Below, piece by piece: positions 1 to 7,423 of a DNA stretch of 37,399 nt. The notes below the pieces were generated by a model that did no database searches, was not told where the DNA came from, and worked only from the letters and a program-made list of their open reading frames with translations. The stretch covers positions 1 to 37,399 of the forward strand of contig CAMDFT010000028.1 in the NCBI GenBank assembly GCA_945897795.1, given 5' to 3'. The position numbers were made by a program, and so were the translations under genes. Origin of the DNA: Limnohabitans sp. Rim8 (GTDB lineage Bacteria > Pseudomonadota > Gammaproteobacteria > Burkholderiales > Burkholderiaceae_C). Position 1 is the stretch's first letter. Each line of letters opens with the position of its first letter.

Positions 1-776
1 TTTTTCACAGTGGCCAAACCTACAGCTTGCAAGATGCAGATGTAAGCCCAGCCCAGATCAAATTCATAGGGCTTGACCGACAACTTGGCAGACGTTGGGT
101 AGGTGTGATGGTTGTTGTGCAGCTCTTCACCACCAATCAAGATACCCCAAGGCGAGATGTTGGTGCTGGCGTCGTGTGCCTCAAAGTTGCGGTAGCCCCA
201 GTAGTGGGCAGCACCATTGATGATGCCAGCCGCGGTAATGGGAATCCAAGCCATTTGAACGGCCCACACAGTGAGGCCCAATGCGCCAAACAAGGCCACA
301 TCGATGATCAACATCAATGCCACACCTTGCCAGGAAAAGCGCGAATACAGATTGCGCTCTATCCAGTCGTCGGGGGTGCCATGGCCATAGCGGCTGAGGG
401 TTTCTTTGTTTTTAGATTCTTTGCGATACAACTCGGCACCAGTGAACAACACCGTGCGAATGCCATGCACGTGCGGGCTGTGCGGGTCTTCGGCTTGCTC
501 GCACTTGGCGTGGTGTTTGCGGTGGATGGCGGCCCACTCCTTGGTCACCTGGCCAGTGGTCAGCCACAACCAGAAACGAAAAAAGTGCGAGGGAATCGCA
601 TGCAGGTCCAAAGCGCGGTGCGCCTGGTGACGGTGCAGGAAAATCGTGACACTGGCGATGGTGATGTGGGTCAGGGCCAAGGTGATCAACACCATTTGCC
701 ACCACGAAAAATCGAACAGGCCGTGGCCCATCCAGTGAACCACCGCATCCAAAAAAGCCCAATCAGGCAAGAACAT
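1..776 (-). CDS. Acyl-CoA (delta-9 type) fatty acid desaturase, C-terminus outside window
   Basis: An integral-membrane di-iron desaturase that would introduce a double bond into acyl chains for membrane-fluidity control. I translated the minus strand from the ATG at 776; the frame stays open to base 1, giving 258 residues with no stop. The three histidine boxes of the family are present: HRHQAH (residues 48-53), HRKHH (85-89) and HNNHH (220-224). Hydrophobic stretches lie at about 26-47 and 150-190. The HNNHH box followed by TYP is typical of bacterial acyl-CoA delta-9 desaturases related to yeast Ole1. Boxes, spacing and codon use support the family strongly. The exact substrate (acyl-CoA or phospholipid-bound chain) cannot be read from sequence. 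The gene is transcribed away from the window interior, and its leader holds a short palindrome. Confidence 0.93.
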   Translation of the reverse strand, partial: MFLPDWAFLDAVVHWMGHGLFDFSWWQMVLITLALTHITIASVTIFLHRHQAHRALDLHAIPSHFFRFWLWLTTGQVTKEWAAIHRKHHAKCEQAEDPHSPHVHGIRTVLFTGAELYRKESKNKETLSRYGHGTPDDWIERNLYSRFSWQGVALMLIIDVALFGALGLTVWAVQMAWIPITAAGIINGAAHYWGYRNFEAHDASTNISPWGILIGGEELHNNHHTYPTSAKLSVKPYEFDLGWAYICILQAVGLATVK

Positions 777-796
777 GAGTCCGTCTTTCTACTGAA

Positions 797-810
797 GCCT
801 GAGATCAGGC
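797..810. promoter_or_regulatory. Perfect palindrome upstream of the desaturase
   Basis: GCCTGA-GA-TCAGGC forms a perfect 6-bp inverted repeat 20 bp upstream of the desaturase start. It could be an operator or a small 5' UTR hairpin. No regulator binding there can be named. The surrounding 113 bp between the two genes is AT-rich and presumably carries the desaturase promoter, but I could not fix a convincing -35/-10 pair. Confidence 0.35.
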
Positions 811-889
811 AATCGTTCAATTTTAAGTTTCCTGCCCAAAAAAGGACAGTAATTTAAATCGAACAAAGAATAAAAGGGGTAAAAAATAA

Positions 890-2188
890 TTACTTTTTAA
901 CCCAAGCGGCTGCAAAAAAACCGTCCGTGGCATGGCGGTGAGGCCACAAGCGCAAGAATGTACCGCCTGAACGCTCATCCGTCGGCACATCGCCCGAAAG
1001 TGACGGGGAACACAAGCTGGCCGCATCGGGCACCTTCAGCCGTTCAAGTTCTTGGGCCACATTGAGGGGAGCAAAGTCGGGGTTGGCCGCGCTGAAGGCT
1101 TGCGCGATCAGCTCGTTTTCTTCGGGCAACATGCTGCAAGTGGCATACACCAAGCGGCCGCCCGACTTGACCATGCGCGAGGCACTTTGCAAAATAGCTT
1201 GTTGCTTCTCGGTCAACTCCTGCACAGCTTGGGGCTTTTGCCGCCATTTCAAGTCGGGGTTGCGGCGCAAGGTTCCCAGGCCCGAGCACGGCGCATCGAC
1301 CAGCACGCGGTCGATCTTGCCCGCCAGACGCTTAACGCGGTCATCACGCTCATGGGCAATGGCCGCCGGGTGCACATTCGACAAGCCGCTGCGCGCCATG
1401 CGAGGTTTGAGCGCATCGAGGCGGTGGCCGGACACATCGAACGCGTACAAGCGGCCCGTGCTGCGCATGGCCGCGCCCAGCGCCAGCGTCTTGCCGCCTG
1501 CACCGGCGCAAAAGTCCACCACCATCTCGCCCCGGCGGGCGTCCACCAACAAGGCCAAGAGCTGCGAGCCTTCGTCTTGCACTTCGATGGCACCTCGGGT
1601 GAAGGCGTCGGTTTTTTGCAGGGCAGGCTTGCCTTGCAAGCGCAGGCCCCAAGGCGAATACGGCGTGGGTTCGGCGGCAATGCCTGCTTGGGCCAACTCT
1701 TTTTGGATCTCGCTGCGTTTGGCTTGGAAGGTGTTCACCCGCAAGTCCAGCGTACCCGGTTGCTGCAGGTGTTCGGCCAGCACCCAAAAGTCATCGCCCA
1801 ATTGGGCCTGCAGGGCTTGCGCCATCCACTCGGGCAAATTGTGGCGGTGCGGAGCCATCAGCGCGTCAGCGGGAATCGCATCGCAAGTGGCCAGCCACTG
1901 CTTTTCGGTGTCGTTCAAGGCAGAAGCCAGAAAGTCACGCGGGCCAAAAAAGCCCAAAATAGCCAACTTGCGCTCTTTGGCACCCGAGCCCGAACGGGCC
2001 AGTTGCTCAAACAACAGTTTTTTGCGCAACACGGCAAAGGCGGTTTCAGCCAAGGTGGCGCGCTCGCGGGGCCCCAAGGCACGGTGTTCACGGAAATAAC
2101 GCGACACGACAGCGTCGGCGGGATGTTCAAATTGGAGGACCAGCCTGACCAAATCGGCGCAGGCGTCTAAAAGGGCTTTTGGATGCAT
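890..2188 (-). CDS. RsmB/NOP-family SAM-dependent RNA (cytosine-5) methyltransferase
   Basis: Predicted cytoplasmic m5C RNA methyltransferase using SAM. The start was set at the ATG at 2188 (432 aa). A longer frame reaches 2389, but it would run through the divergent DUF1653 gene and adds sequence unlike the family. The N-terminal about 120 residues resemble the NusB-like domain of RsmB. The SAM-binding loop FCAGAGGKT is at 226-234, motif IV DAPCSGLGTLRRNPDLKW starts near 298 with C301, and motif VI YATCSMLPEEN carries C351. The two cysteines are the pair used by this family for product release and catalysis. The length matches E. coli RsmB (429 aa), but genomes of this group usually keep another RsmB near fmt, so this may be a paralogue. 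The target base is therefore left open and no symbol is given. Confidence 0.9.
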   Translation of the reverse strand: MHPKALLDACADLVRLVLQFEHPADAVVSRYFREHRALGPRERATLAETAFAVLRKKLLFEQLARSGSGAKERKLAILGFFGPRDFLASALNDTEKQWLATCDAIPADALMAPHRHNLPEWMAQALQAQLGDDFWVLAEHLQQPGTLDLRVNTFQAKRSEIQKELAQAGIAAEPTPYSPWGLRLQGKPALQKTDAFTRGAIEVQDEGSQLLALLVDARRGEMVVDFCAGAGGKTLALGAAMRSTGRLYAFDVSGHRLDALKPRMARSGLSNVHPAAIAHERDDRVKRLAGKIDRVLVDAPCSGLGTLRRNPDLKWRQKPQAVQELTEKQQAILQSASRMVKSGGRLVYATCSMLPEENELIAQAFSAANPDFAPLNVAQELERLKVPDAASLCSPSLSGDVPTDERSGGTFLRLWPHRHATDGFFAAAWVKK

Positions 2189-2242
2189 AGGGGCGCATTG
2201 TCCCATCCCCGGCCCTTGTGACAGACACACATCAGGAAAGAC

Positions 2243-2479
2243 ATGTCCGAACCACTGCCACCGATGATCGAAACGCCCAAAGGCCTTTACCGGCATTACA
2301 AAGGCGGCCAATACCGCGTACTGGGCACCGTGCGCCACAGCGAAGACTTGCAGCCCATGACGCTTTACCAGGCGCTTTATGGCGAACAAGGCCTGTGGGT
2401 CAGGCCTGCAGCCATGTTTGCCGACGTGGCCGAATTCAATGGAAAAGTTCAGCCGCGCTTCACCCGGATCGGGGACTGA
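2243..2479 (+). CDS. DUF1653 domain protein
   Basis: Small conserved protein of 78 aa, almost entirely the DUF1653 domain: a GLYRHYKGGQYRVLGTVRHSE segment, then MTLYQALYG, then a WVRP motif and a C-terminal FxRI ending. The family is widespread in proteobacteria and of unknown biochemical function. The start is supported by an AGGAAAG ribosome-binding site six bases upstream. It is divergent from the RsmB-like gene (54 bp between starts) and convergent with purN, with a REP-like element in between. It is cytoplasmic, with no signal or membrane segment. Confidence 0.88.
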   Translation: MSEPLPPMIETPKGLYRHYKGGQYRVLGTVRHSEDLQPMTLYQALYGEQGLWVRPAAMFADVAEFNGKVQPRFTRIGD

Positions 2480-2490
2480 CGAGGGTCTGG

Positions 2491-2562
2491 TAGGTCGGTG
2501 GCTTTAGCCCCGACAGGGATCGCTTGCCTGAAGCCCACGTCAGAGCTTAAGCCACCGACTTA
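2491..2562. repeat. REP-like inverted repeat pair between DUF1653 gene and purN
   Basis: Two 18-bp arms at 2491-2508 and 2545-2562 are reverse complements at 16 of 18 positions (core GTCGGTGGCTT). Each arm can also fold on itself: 2494-2514 makes a 9-bp stem with one bulged T, and the right arm contains GCTTAAGC. The right arm touches the purN stop codon. This double-hairpin layout between convergent genes resembles bacterial REP/BIME elements and could also end transcription from both sides. No second copy was seen in the window. Confidence 0.6.
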
Positions 2563-3147
2563 CTAAAGCAAGCCACGCAGAAATTCAGCCACCGCCAGAG
2601 GGTAAATGATGTGCTCTTGGGTCAGCACCCGCGCCGCCAGGGTGTCGGCGGTGTCGCCCGCTAGCACCGGCACCACCGCCTGCGCCAGGATCGCGCCATA
2701 GTCCAGTTCGGCCGTGACCTGGTGCACCGTGGCACCGGCAAAACGGCAACCGGCATCTATGGCCCTCTGGTGGGTGTTCAGACCCGGGAAAGCGGGCAAC
2801 AAAGACGGGTGGACGTTGAGCAAGCGCCCGGCGTAATGCGCCACAAAACCGGGGGTCAGGATGCGCATGAAGCCCGCCAGCACCACCAAAGCAGGCGCAT
2901 GCCGGTCGATCTCGGCCATCAAGGCTGCATCAAAGTCTTCACGGCTGGCAAAGGCCTTGTGGTCCAGCACCTGGTTCGCTATGCCGTGGTCATGGGCAAA
3001 AGCCAGGCCCTGGGCTTCGGCCCGGTTGCTCAGCACGGCGGACACTTGGGCGTTCAAGTGATGCGCCCAGCGGCCCTGCTCAGCGGCACGCACAATGGCG
3101 GCCATGTTGGAGCCCGAGCCCGAAATCAGAATGACGATGTTTCTCAT
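2563..3147 (-). CDS. purN: Phosphoribosylglycinamide formyltransferase (GAR transformylase)
   Basis: Third step of purine synthesis: transfers formyl from 10-formyl-tetrahydrofolate to GAR, in the cytoplasm. It is 194 aa, slightly shorter than E. coli PurN (212). The phosphate-binding ISGSGSNMAAIV segment is at 8-19. The signature N110-V-H112-PSLLPAF and ELDYG with D148 give the catalytic Asn, His and Asp at the expected spacing (E. coli N106, H108, D144). The start ATG at 3147 sits directly before the conserved RNIVILISGSGSN strand, so no N-terminal sequence is missing. It is monocistronic here: convergent with the DUF1653 gene and divergent from the acyl-CoA dehydrogenase gene, with 119 bp holding both promoters. 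The stop is TAG and abuts the REP-like repeat. Confidence 0.96.
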   Translation of the reverse strand: MRNIVILISGSGSNMAAIVRAAEQGRWAHHLNAQVSAVLSNRAEAQGLAFAHDHGIANQVLDHKAFASREDFDAALMAEIDRHAPALVVLAGFMRILTPGFVAHYAGRLLNVHPSLLPAFPGLNTHQRAIDAGCRFAGATVHQVTAELDYGAILAQAVVPVLAGDTADTLAARVLTQEHIIYPLAVAEFLRGLL

Positions 3148-3266
3148 GAAGGGCTGGATTATCCCTGCAGGTCGCCGTTATCCCGGCATTTGTCGCACCA
3201 AGGACAAGCCGAATCGGCCTGCGCATGATAAAAAGCACGGTCGTTTGATTTTGAGAGAAACACCCC

Positions 3267-4448
3267 ATGGATTTGGCATTCACCCCCGAAGAGCTCGCGT
3301 TCCGCGACGAGATCCGCACCTGGGTCAAGGCAAACTTGCCCACTGACATTTCACAAAAAGTGCACAGCGCCATGCGCCTGACCCGCGAGGACATGCAGCG
3401 CTGGGCCAAAATTTTGGGCAAAAAAGGCTGGCTGGGCTGGGGCTGGCCCACTCAGTTTGGCGGCCCCGGCTGGACTGCCGTGCAAAAGCATTTGTTTGAA
3501 GAAGAATGCGCCTTGGCTGGTGCCCCCCGTGTGGTGCCCTTTGGCCCCGTGATGGTGGCCCCCGTGATCATGGCCTTTGGCAATGCCGAGCAGCAGCAGC
3601 GCTTTTTGCCAGGCATCGCCAGCGGCGAAGTCTGGTGGAGCCAGGGCTACAGCGAACCCGGTTCCGGCTCGGACCTGGCCTCGCTGAAAACCCGCGCCGA
3701 GCGCGTGGGCGACAAATACATCGTGAACGGCCAGAAAACCTGGACCACCTTGGGCCAATACGGCGAGTGGATCTTCTGCCTGGTGCGCACCAGCACCGAA
3801 GGCAAGCCACAAACCGGCATCTCTTTCCTCTTGATCGACATGAAGTCGCCCGGCATCACCGTGCGCCCGATCAAGCTGCTCGACGGCGAATGCGAAGTCA
3901 ACGAAGTCTGGTTTGACAACGTCGAAGTGCCCGCCGAGAACTTGGTGGGCGAGGAAAACAAGGGCTGGAACTACGCCAAGCACCTGCTGGCCCACGAGCG
4001 CACCAACATCGCCGATGTGAACCGCGCCAAGCGCGAACTCGAGCGCTTGAAGCGCATCGCCAAAGCCGAAGGCGTTTACGACGACATGCGCTTTCGCGAC
4101 GAAATCGCCAAGCTCGAAGTGGACATCGTGGCCCTCGAAATGCTGGTGCTCCGCGTTCTGTCCGCTGAAAAATCGGGCAAAAACTCACTCGACATCGCTG
4201 GTCTCTTGAAGATCAAGGGCAGCGAAATCCAGCAGCGCTACACCGAGCTGATGATGCAAGCCGCAGGCCCATTTGCCCTGCCCTTCATCTTTGAAGCCAT
4301 GGACGCAGGCTGGCAAGGCAACTTCCCAGGCGGCGTGGTGGCCAACGCGCCATTGGCGGCCAACTACTTCAACATGCGCAAGACCACCATTTATGGCGGC
4401 AGCAACGAAGTGCAACGCAACATCGTCGCCCAGACAGTTCTGGGTTAA
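3267..4448 (+). CDS. Acyl-CoA dehydrogenase, PimC-like large subunit
   Basis: FAD-dependent acyl-CoA dehydrogenase of 393 aa. The N-terminal helical domain begins MDLAFTPEELAFRDEIRTW. The middle beta domain carries the FAD/substrate signature YSEPGSGSDLASLKTRAE and NGQKTWTT. The C-terminal domain ends in TIYGGSNEVQRNIVAQTVLG. From memory of the family, the closest description is the large subunit of pimeloyl-CoA dehydrogenase (PimC of Rhodopseudomonas palustris). The C-terminal motif has Gly where medium-chain dehydrogenases have the catalytic Glu of YEGT, so the base must lie elsewhere or in the partner. The next gene starts 11 bp downstream and encodes the probable small subunit. The substrate (dicarboxylic, cyclic or side-chain acyl-CoA) is inferred only. 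A GAGAGAAA site precedes the ATG. Confidence 0.93.
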   Translation: MDLAFTPEELAFRDEIRTWVKANLPTDISQKVHSAMRLTREDMQRWAKILGKKGWLGWGWPTQFGGPGWTAVQKHLFEEECALAGAPRVVPFGPVMVAPVIMAFGNAEQQQRFLPGIASGEVWWSQGYSEPGSGSDLASLKTRAERVGDKYIVNGQKTWTTLGQYGEWIFCLVRTSTEGKPQTGISFLLIDMKSPGITVRPIKLLDGECEVNEVWFDNVEVPAENLVGEENKGWNYAKHLLAHERTNIADVNRAKRELERLKRIAKAEGVYDDMRFRDEIAKLEVDIVALEMLVLRVLSAEKSGKNSLDIAGLLKIKGSEIQQRYTELMMQAAGPFALPFIFEAMDAGWQGNFPGGVVANAPLAANYFNMRKTTIYGGSNEVQRNIVAQTVLG

Positions 4449-4458
4449 GGAGACACAC

Positions 4459-5574
4459 ATGGATTTCGATTTTTCTGACGACCAAGAACAACTGCGCGAC
4501 GCGGTGCGCAAATGGGTCGACAAAGGCTATGACTTTGACCGCCGCCGCGCCATCGTCGCAGCTGGCGGCTTTGACCGCGCCGCTTACACCGAGCTGGCCG
4601 AACTGGGTTTGACGGGCTTGTACGTGAGCGAAGAGCACGGCGGCATGGGCATGGGCCCGACCGAAGCCATGGTCACCATGGAAGAACTCGGGCGCGGCAT
4701 CGTGCTCGAGCCCCTGACCCAAACCCTGATCTGCAGCGCCACGCTGCAAACCCACGCCCCTGCAGCCTTGCAAGCCGCTTGGTTGCCGCGCATGGCCGCA
4801 GGCGAAGCCATCGTGGTGCTGGCGCAGCAAGAGCGCGGTGCCCGTTACCAACTGGGCCGCTGCGCGGCTGTGGCCACCGAGTCGAACGGTGCATGGTCCG
4901 TGAGCGGCACCAAGAGCTTGGTGGCTCTGGGCGACCAAGCCGACGCCTTCGTGGTGCCTGCCACCGTCAACGGCCAAATCGCTTTGTTTTTGGTCGAGCG
5001 CAGCGCCAGCGGCGTGAGCACCCAAGCCTACGGCACGCAAGACGGCTCGCGCGCTGCCGAAGCGGTGCTGAACAAAGCCCCCGCGCAGCTGATCACGCTG
5101 AATGGCCTGAGCGCCTTGGAAGAAGCGGTGGACATCGGCATTGCCTGCACCTGCGCCGAAGCCGTGGGCGTGATGGACAAGACCTTGGCCATCACCGTGG
5201 ACTACATGAACACCCGCAAACAGTTCGGCGTGAACATCGCCAGCTTCCAGGCCCTGCGCCACCGCGTGGCCGACATGAAGATGCAGCTGGAGTTGGGCCG
5301 CTCAATGAGCTACTACGCCAGCCTGAAATTGCACGCCCCAGCAGAAGAACGTCGCCGCGCCATGGCGCGTGCCAAGTACCAGTTGGGCAACTCCATGCGC
5401 TTCATCGGCCAGCAAGCGGTGCAGTTGCATGGCGGCATCGCTGTGACGGACGAGTACATCGTGAGCCACTATTTCAAGAAATTGACACAGCTGGACATGA
5501 CGTTTGGCGACACCTTGCACCAGCTGGGCGAAGTGTCTGCCCGCATGCAGGAGACGGCGGGCGTGTTCGCCTGA
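4459..5574 (+). CDS. Acyl-CoA dehydrogenase, PimD-like small subunit
   Basis: Second acyl-CoA dehydrogenase, 371 aa from the ATG at 4459, which has AAGGAG eight bases upstream overlapping the end of the preceding gene. A longer frame from 4273 lies inside the first dehydrogenase and is rejected. The protein opens MDFDFSDDQEQLRDAVRKW. It has TELAELGLTGLYVSEEHGGMG, lacks the full FAD-binding SEPGSGSD motif of the large subunit, and ends with QAVQLHGGIAVTDEY and FGDTLHQLGE. It resembles PimD, the small subunit of pimeloyl-CoA dehydrogenase. Pairs of this type form alpha2-beta2 enzymes in beta-oxidation of pimeloyl-CoA or of steroid side chains, and the tight coupling fits an obligate heteromer. 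Transcription ends at the hairpin at 5721. Confidence 0.9.
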   Translation: MDFDFSDDQEQLRDAVRKWVDKGYDFDRRRAIVAAGGFDRAAYTELAELGLTGLYVSEEHGGMGMGPTEAMVTMEELGRGIVLEPLTQTLICSATLQTHAPAALQAAWLPRMAAGEAIVVLAQQERGARYQLGRCAAVATESNGAWSVSGTKSLVALGDQADAFVVPATVNGQIALFLVERSASGVSTQAYGTQDGSRAAEAVLNKAPAQLITLNGLSALEEAVDIGIACTCAEAVGVMDKTLAITVDYMNTRKQFGVNIASFQALRHRVADMKMQLELGRSMSYYASLKLHAPAEERRRAMARAKYQLGNSMRFIGQQAVQLHGGIAVTDEYIVSHYFKKLTQLDMTFGDTLHQLGEVSARMQETAGVFA

Positions 5575-5610
5575 AGGGAAGGGTCTACGAACCTGAGCAA
5601 GGTGGGAGGA

Positions 5611-5666
5611 CGGCGCGGGTCGGGCGATGTGGCAAAGCCAAGCGCCTCTGAGCCCGAACCGCGCCG
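5611..5666. repeat. Imperfect GC-rich inverted repeat downstream of the dehydrogenase pair
   Basis: CGGCGCGGGTCGGGC at 5611-5625 and GCCCGAACCGCGCCG at 5652-5666 match as inverted arms at 14 of 15 positions, with 26 bp between. There is no T-run after it, so it is a weak terminator candidate. It may be an RNA-stabilising hairpin or a degenerate repeat element. Confidence 0.45.
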
Positions 5667-5720
5667 CCCTTTCGCCTTGCGGCTCAACACCATAATCGTT
5701 TGAATGAGCCACCCAAGAAC

Positions 5721-5744
5721 AAGGCCCCGAAAGGGGCCTTTTTT
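5721..5744 (+). terminator. Rho-independent terminator of the acyl-CoA dehydrogenase operon
   Basis: AAGGCCCC-GAAA-GGGGCCTT followed by a T-run is a perfect 8-bp stem with a GNRA-type loop. It lies about 150 bp after the second dehydrogenase stop. The T-run is on the plus strand only, so it serves the dehydrogenase transcript and not the convergent brnA. Confidence 0.88.
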
Positions 5745-5778
5745 GATTCTCAAAACTTCGTGTTGGCTAATCTGCGAA

Positions 5779-6072
5779 CTACACCGTGGATTGGGCTCGC
5801 ACCCAGTCACGCATGGCGTCATTCATTCGGGTCTGCCAACCCTTGCCGGTGGACCGGAAAGCTTCCAGTACATCGGCATCAAAGCGGATGGTGATGCGTT
5901 CTTTGACAACCTCAGCCCTTGGACGCCCTCGTGGCTTGAGCATCGTCTGTGCGGCCTGGGGTCCAAACAGCTCGGGCAACACCTCAGATGCAGGGCGGGC
6001 TAGGGCAAAGTCTGCATCCGTCCATTCCGGGTTGTCGGAATCAATCAGTTCTGGATTTGGGCGTTTTGGCAT
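5779..6072 (-). CDS. brnA: BrnA-family antitoxin
   Basis: Antitoxin of a type II BrnTA system, 97 aa from an internal ATG at 6072. BrnA binds BrnT and represses its own promoter through a ribbon-helix-helix-like C-terminal domain. The signature is clear: a KPRGRPRAEVVKERITIRFD segment starting near 46, then DVLEAFRSTGKGWQTRMNDAM near 67-87, ending in DWVRAQ. The N-terminal PEWTDADFALARPASEVLPELF part is the usual BrnT-binding region. The start overlaps the original brnT end by about 30 bp in a different frame, as is normal for brnTA. Here, however, the toxin frame upstream runs into this frame without a stop, so the antitoxin is also the C-terminal half of a 182-aa open frame (5779-6327). It is convergent with the dehydrogenase operon. 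Confidence 0.9.
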   Translation of the reverse strand: MPKRPNPELIDSDNPEWTDADFALARPASEVLPELFGPQAAQTMLKPRGRPRAEVVKERITIRFDADVLEAFRSTGKGWQTRMNDAMRDWVRAQSTV

Positions 6073-6327
6073 ATTTCTTGACCTCTCTCGAATTGGCCTT
6101 GCGCAGGCTGATGACATGCACCTTCCTTCGCGCGGCGTGAAGACCATGGCGTGCAAGCGTTCCCCGATGTACCCCAGCACCTGAAATCGCCGCTCTCCAT
6201 ACGCTTTGCGGGTGTCCTCCTCCATCAGCGCAGTGGCCCACTCCATCAGCTTGACGAGCTCAAACCACAAACCACGGCTCGCTATGTTGGAGGCGTTTTT
6301 GGCTGGATCGAATCTAATGTGTGCCAT
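6041..6327 (-). pseudogene. brnT: brnT toxin gene, frameshifted near its 3' end (fused in frame to brnA)
   Basis: RelE-fold ribonuclease toxin gene. The first about 68 residues read normally from the ATG at 6327: MAHIRFDPAKNASNIASRGL, then DTRKAYGERRFQVLGYIGE and HAMVFTPREG. The expected C-terminus (VHVISLRKANSREVKKYA, stop at 6041) lies in another frame. The two frames meet at the purine run GAAGGAAGG (minus strand, about 6120-6130), so restoring a single base would rebuild an ordinary BrnT of about 95 aa. As sequenced, the frame continues through 17 unrelated residues into the whole of BrnA. The toxin has lost its conserved C-terminal strand and helix and is probably inactive, unless this is a sequencing error or a frameshift signal. 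Upstream sequence contains the locus promoter. Confidence 0.82.
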
Positions 6328-6329
6328 TT

Positions 6330-6357
6330 TATTGTATGTACATTAAATGAAGGTTGC
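6330..6357 (-). promoter_or_regulatory. Candidate brnTA promoter with palindromic operator
   Basis: On the minus strand, TTGCAA and TACAAT are separated by 17 bp directly upstream of brnT. The spacer overlaps the palindrome ATGTACAT (6336-6343), a plausible site for BrnA autorepression. The TACAAT ends only three bases before the ATG, so the transcript would be leaderless or this is not the true promoter. A second AT-rich stretch further upstream (TATATAAA) is the alternative. Confidence 0.4.
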
Positions 6358-6391
6358 AAGTTTTTTATATATTCCGAATACCCTTGATGAC

Positions 6392-7351
6392 TCACTCCGC
6401 CTCGCGCACCCGCAGAAAAGACGCAAAACGCGGCAGACCCGAAGGCGTGCGGTCACGGTATCGGTAAGTGACCCAAGCCCCCACGGGCGCAGGGTTGCGT
6501 CGCTGGGAATCGCTCAGGCCCGAGCCCAAGGCAAAGCGCTGGCCCGACGGCATTTGCACCAGCAAAGCCCCGGTCATGCCCAGCAAACGCCCTTTACCCG
6601 GCTGGTGGCCCACCACGAGCCCCTCCTCGTCCTGTTCGGGTTTGAGCTTGAACAGTGCATCGCTACGGCCGGGCTGCCACAGGGCATCGGCGCGGTGCAG
6701 CATCAGCCCCTCGCCGCCTTGGCGCACCGTGTCCTGCAAAAGCGCTCGCAAAGCGCGGGCGTCGTTCACCTCAAGCTGCGCGACCGGCACCAGCCAGGGC
6801 TGCTGCACCTGAGCCAAGGTCGACTGCAAAAAAGCCACACGCTGCTCAAACGGGGCCGCATGACCAGGCGCGTCAAACACCAGGTACTTTACCGCCCGCC
6901 AGGCCTCATCGTCGGGCTCGGACTGGCGCACCACGCCAGAGAGCCGGTCAAACGCCCCCCGCGCCATCCACAACTCGCCGTCGAGCGCGACCCGGGGCAG
7001 CGCCGACAAAAACCAAGCCGGGGCCGCAATCACCCGGCCACTGCGAAAACGCAAGACCTGCCCATCCCAGACGGCCCGAACGCCGTCGAATTTTTCACTC
7101 ACTAAAAACCCTTGTGGCGAACGCCCTGGGGGCCAGGGCAGGGCCAGCTGAACGCCACTCGGCTCCCCAGACGGAACCGGCCCCAAGGCCTGGGCCCAAA
7201 CACTGGGCATCAGCCAAGGCGACAAGAGCAGCGCCGACAAGCTGGCGCGTCGGCCCAGGCCTGAAGTGGGTGCCTGGGGCCGGCGCGAAGCACGGCCCTC
7301 GAGTGGGGCCGGGTCGCGGCCTGACAAAAAAGCCAAAGCTGGGTGGGGCAT
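6392..7351 (-). CDS. LigE-type ATP-dependent DNA ligase, predicted exported
   Basis: Minimal two-domain ATP-dependent DNA ligase of the bacterial LigE group, which seals nicks and is thought to act in the periplasm. The ATG at 7351 is preferred over an upstream TTG because AGGGAG stands seven bases before it. It encodes 319 aa. The nucleotidyltransferase domain has the active-site lysine K87 in SEKFDGVR, DGELW at 124-128, EGLMLHR at 214-220, and KLKPEQDEEG near 236 leading into the OB fold, which ends at RVREAE. Residues 34-55 (GRRASLSALLLSPWLMPSVW, then AQA) look like a signal peptide, possibly of Tat type, though the 33 residues before it are unusually long. Members of this group are often linked with DNA uptake. 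The upstream HNH nuclease gene is on the same strand. Confidence 0.85.
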   Translation of the reverse strand: MPHPALAFLSGRDPAPLEGRASRRPQAPTSGLGRRASLSALLLSPWLMPSVWAQALGPVPSGEPSGVQLALPWPPGRSPQGFLVSEKFDGVRAVWDGQVLRFRSGRVIAAPAWFLSALPRVALDGELWMARGAFDRLSGVVRQSEPDDEAWRAVKYLVFDAPGHAAPFEQRVAFLQSTLAQVQQPWLVPVAQLEVNDARALRALLQDTVRQGGEGLMLHRADALWQPGRSDALFKLKPEQDEEGLVVGHQPGKGRLLGMTGALLVQMPSGQRFALGSGLSDSQRRNPAPVGAWVTYRYRDRTPSGLPRFASFLRVREAE

Positions 7352-7423
7352 GGTCAGACTCCCTGATGACCCCAAGGCCCAAAGCTGCCTTGAAAGCCAG
7401 CCAGGTTGGGGTCTTTTGTTTTC

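Noticed and set aside
27..857. 276-aa plus-strand frame over the left end
   Set aside because: It is antisense to the desaturase, whose minus-strand translation carries all three histidine boxes. The plus frame has no recognisable domain.
890..2389. Longer start for the RsmB-like gene at 2389
   Set aside because: It would cover most of the divergent DUF1653 gene and lengthen the protein beyond the family size.
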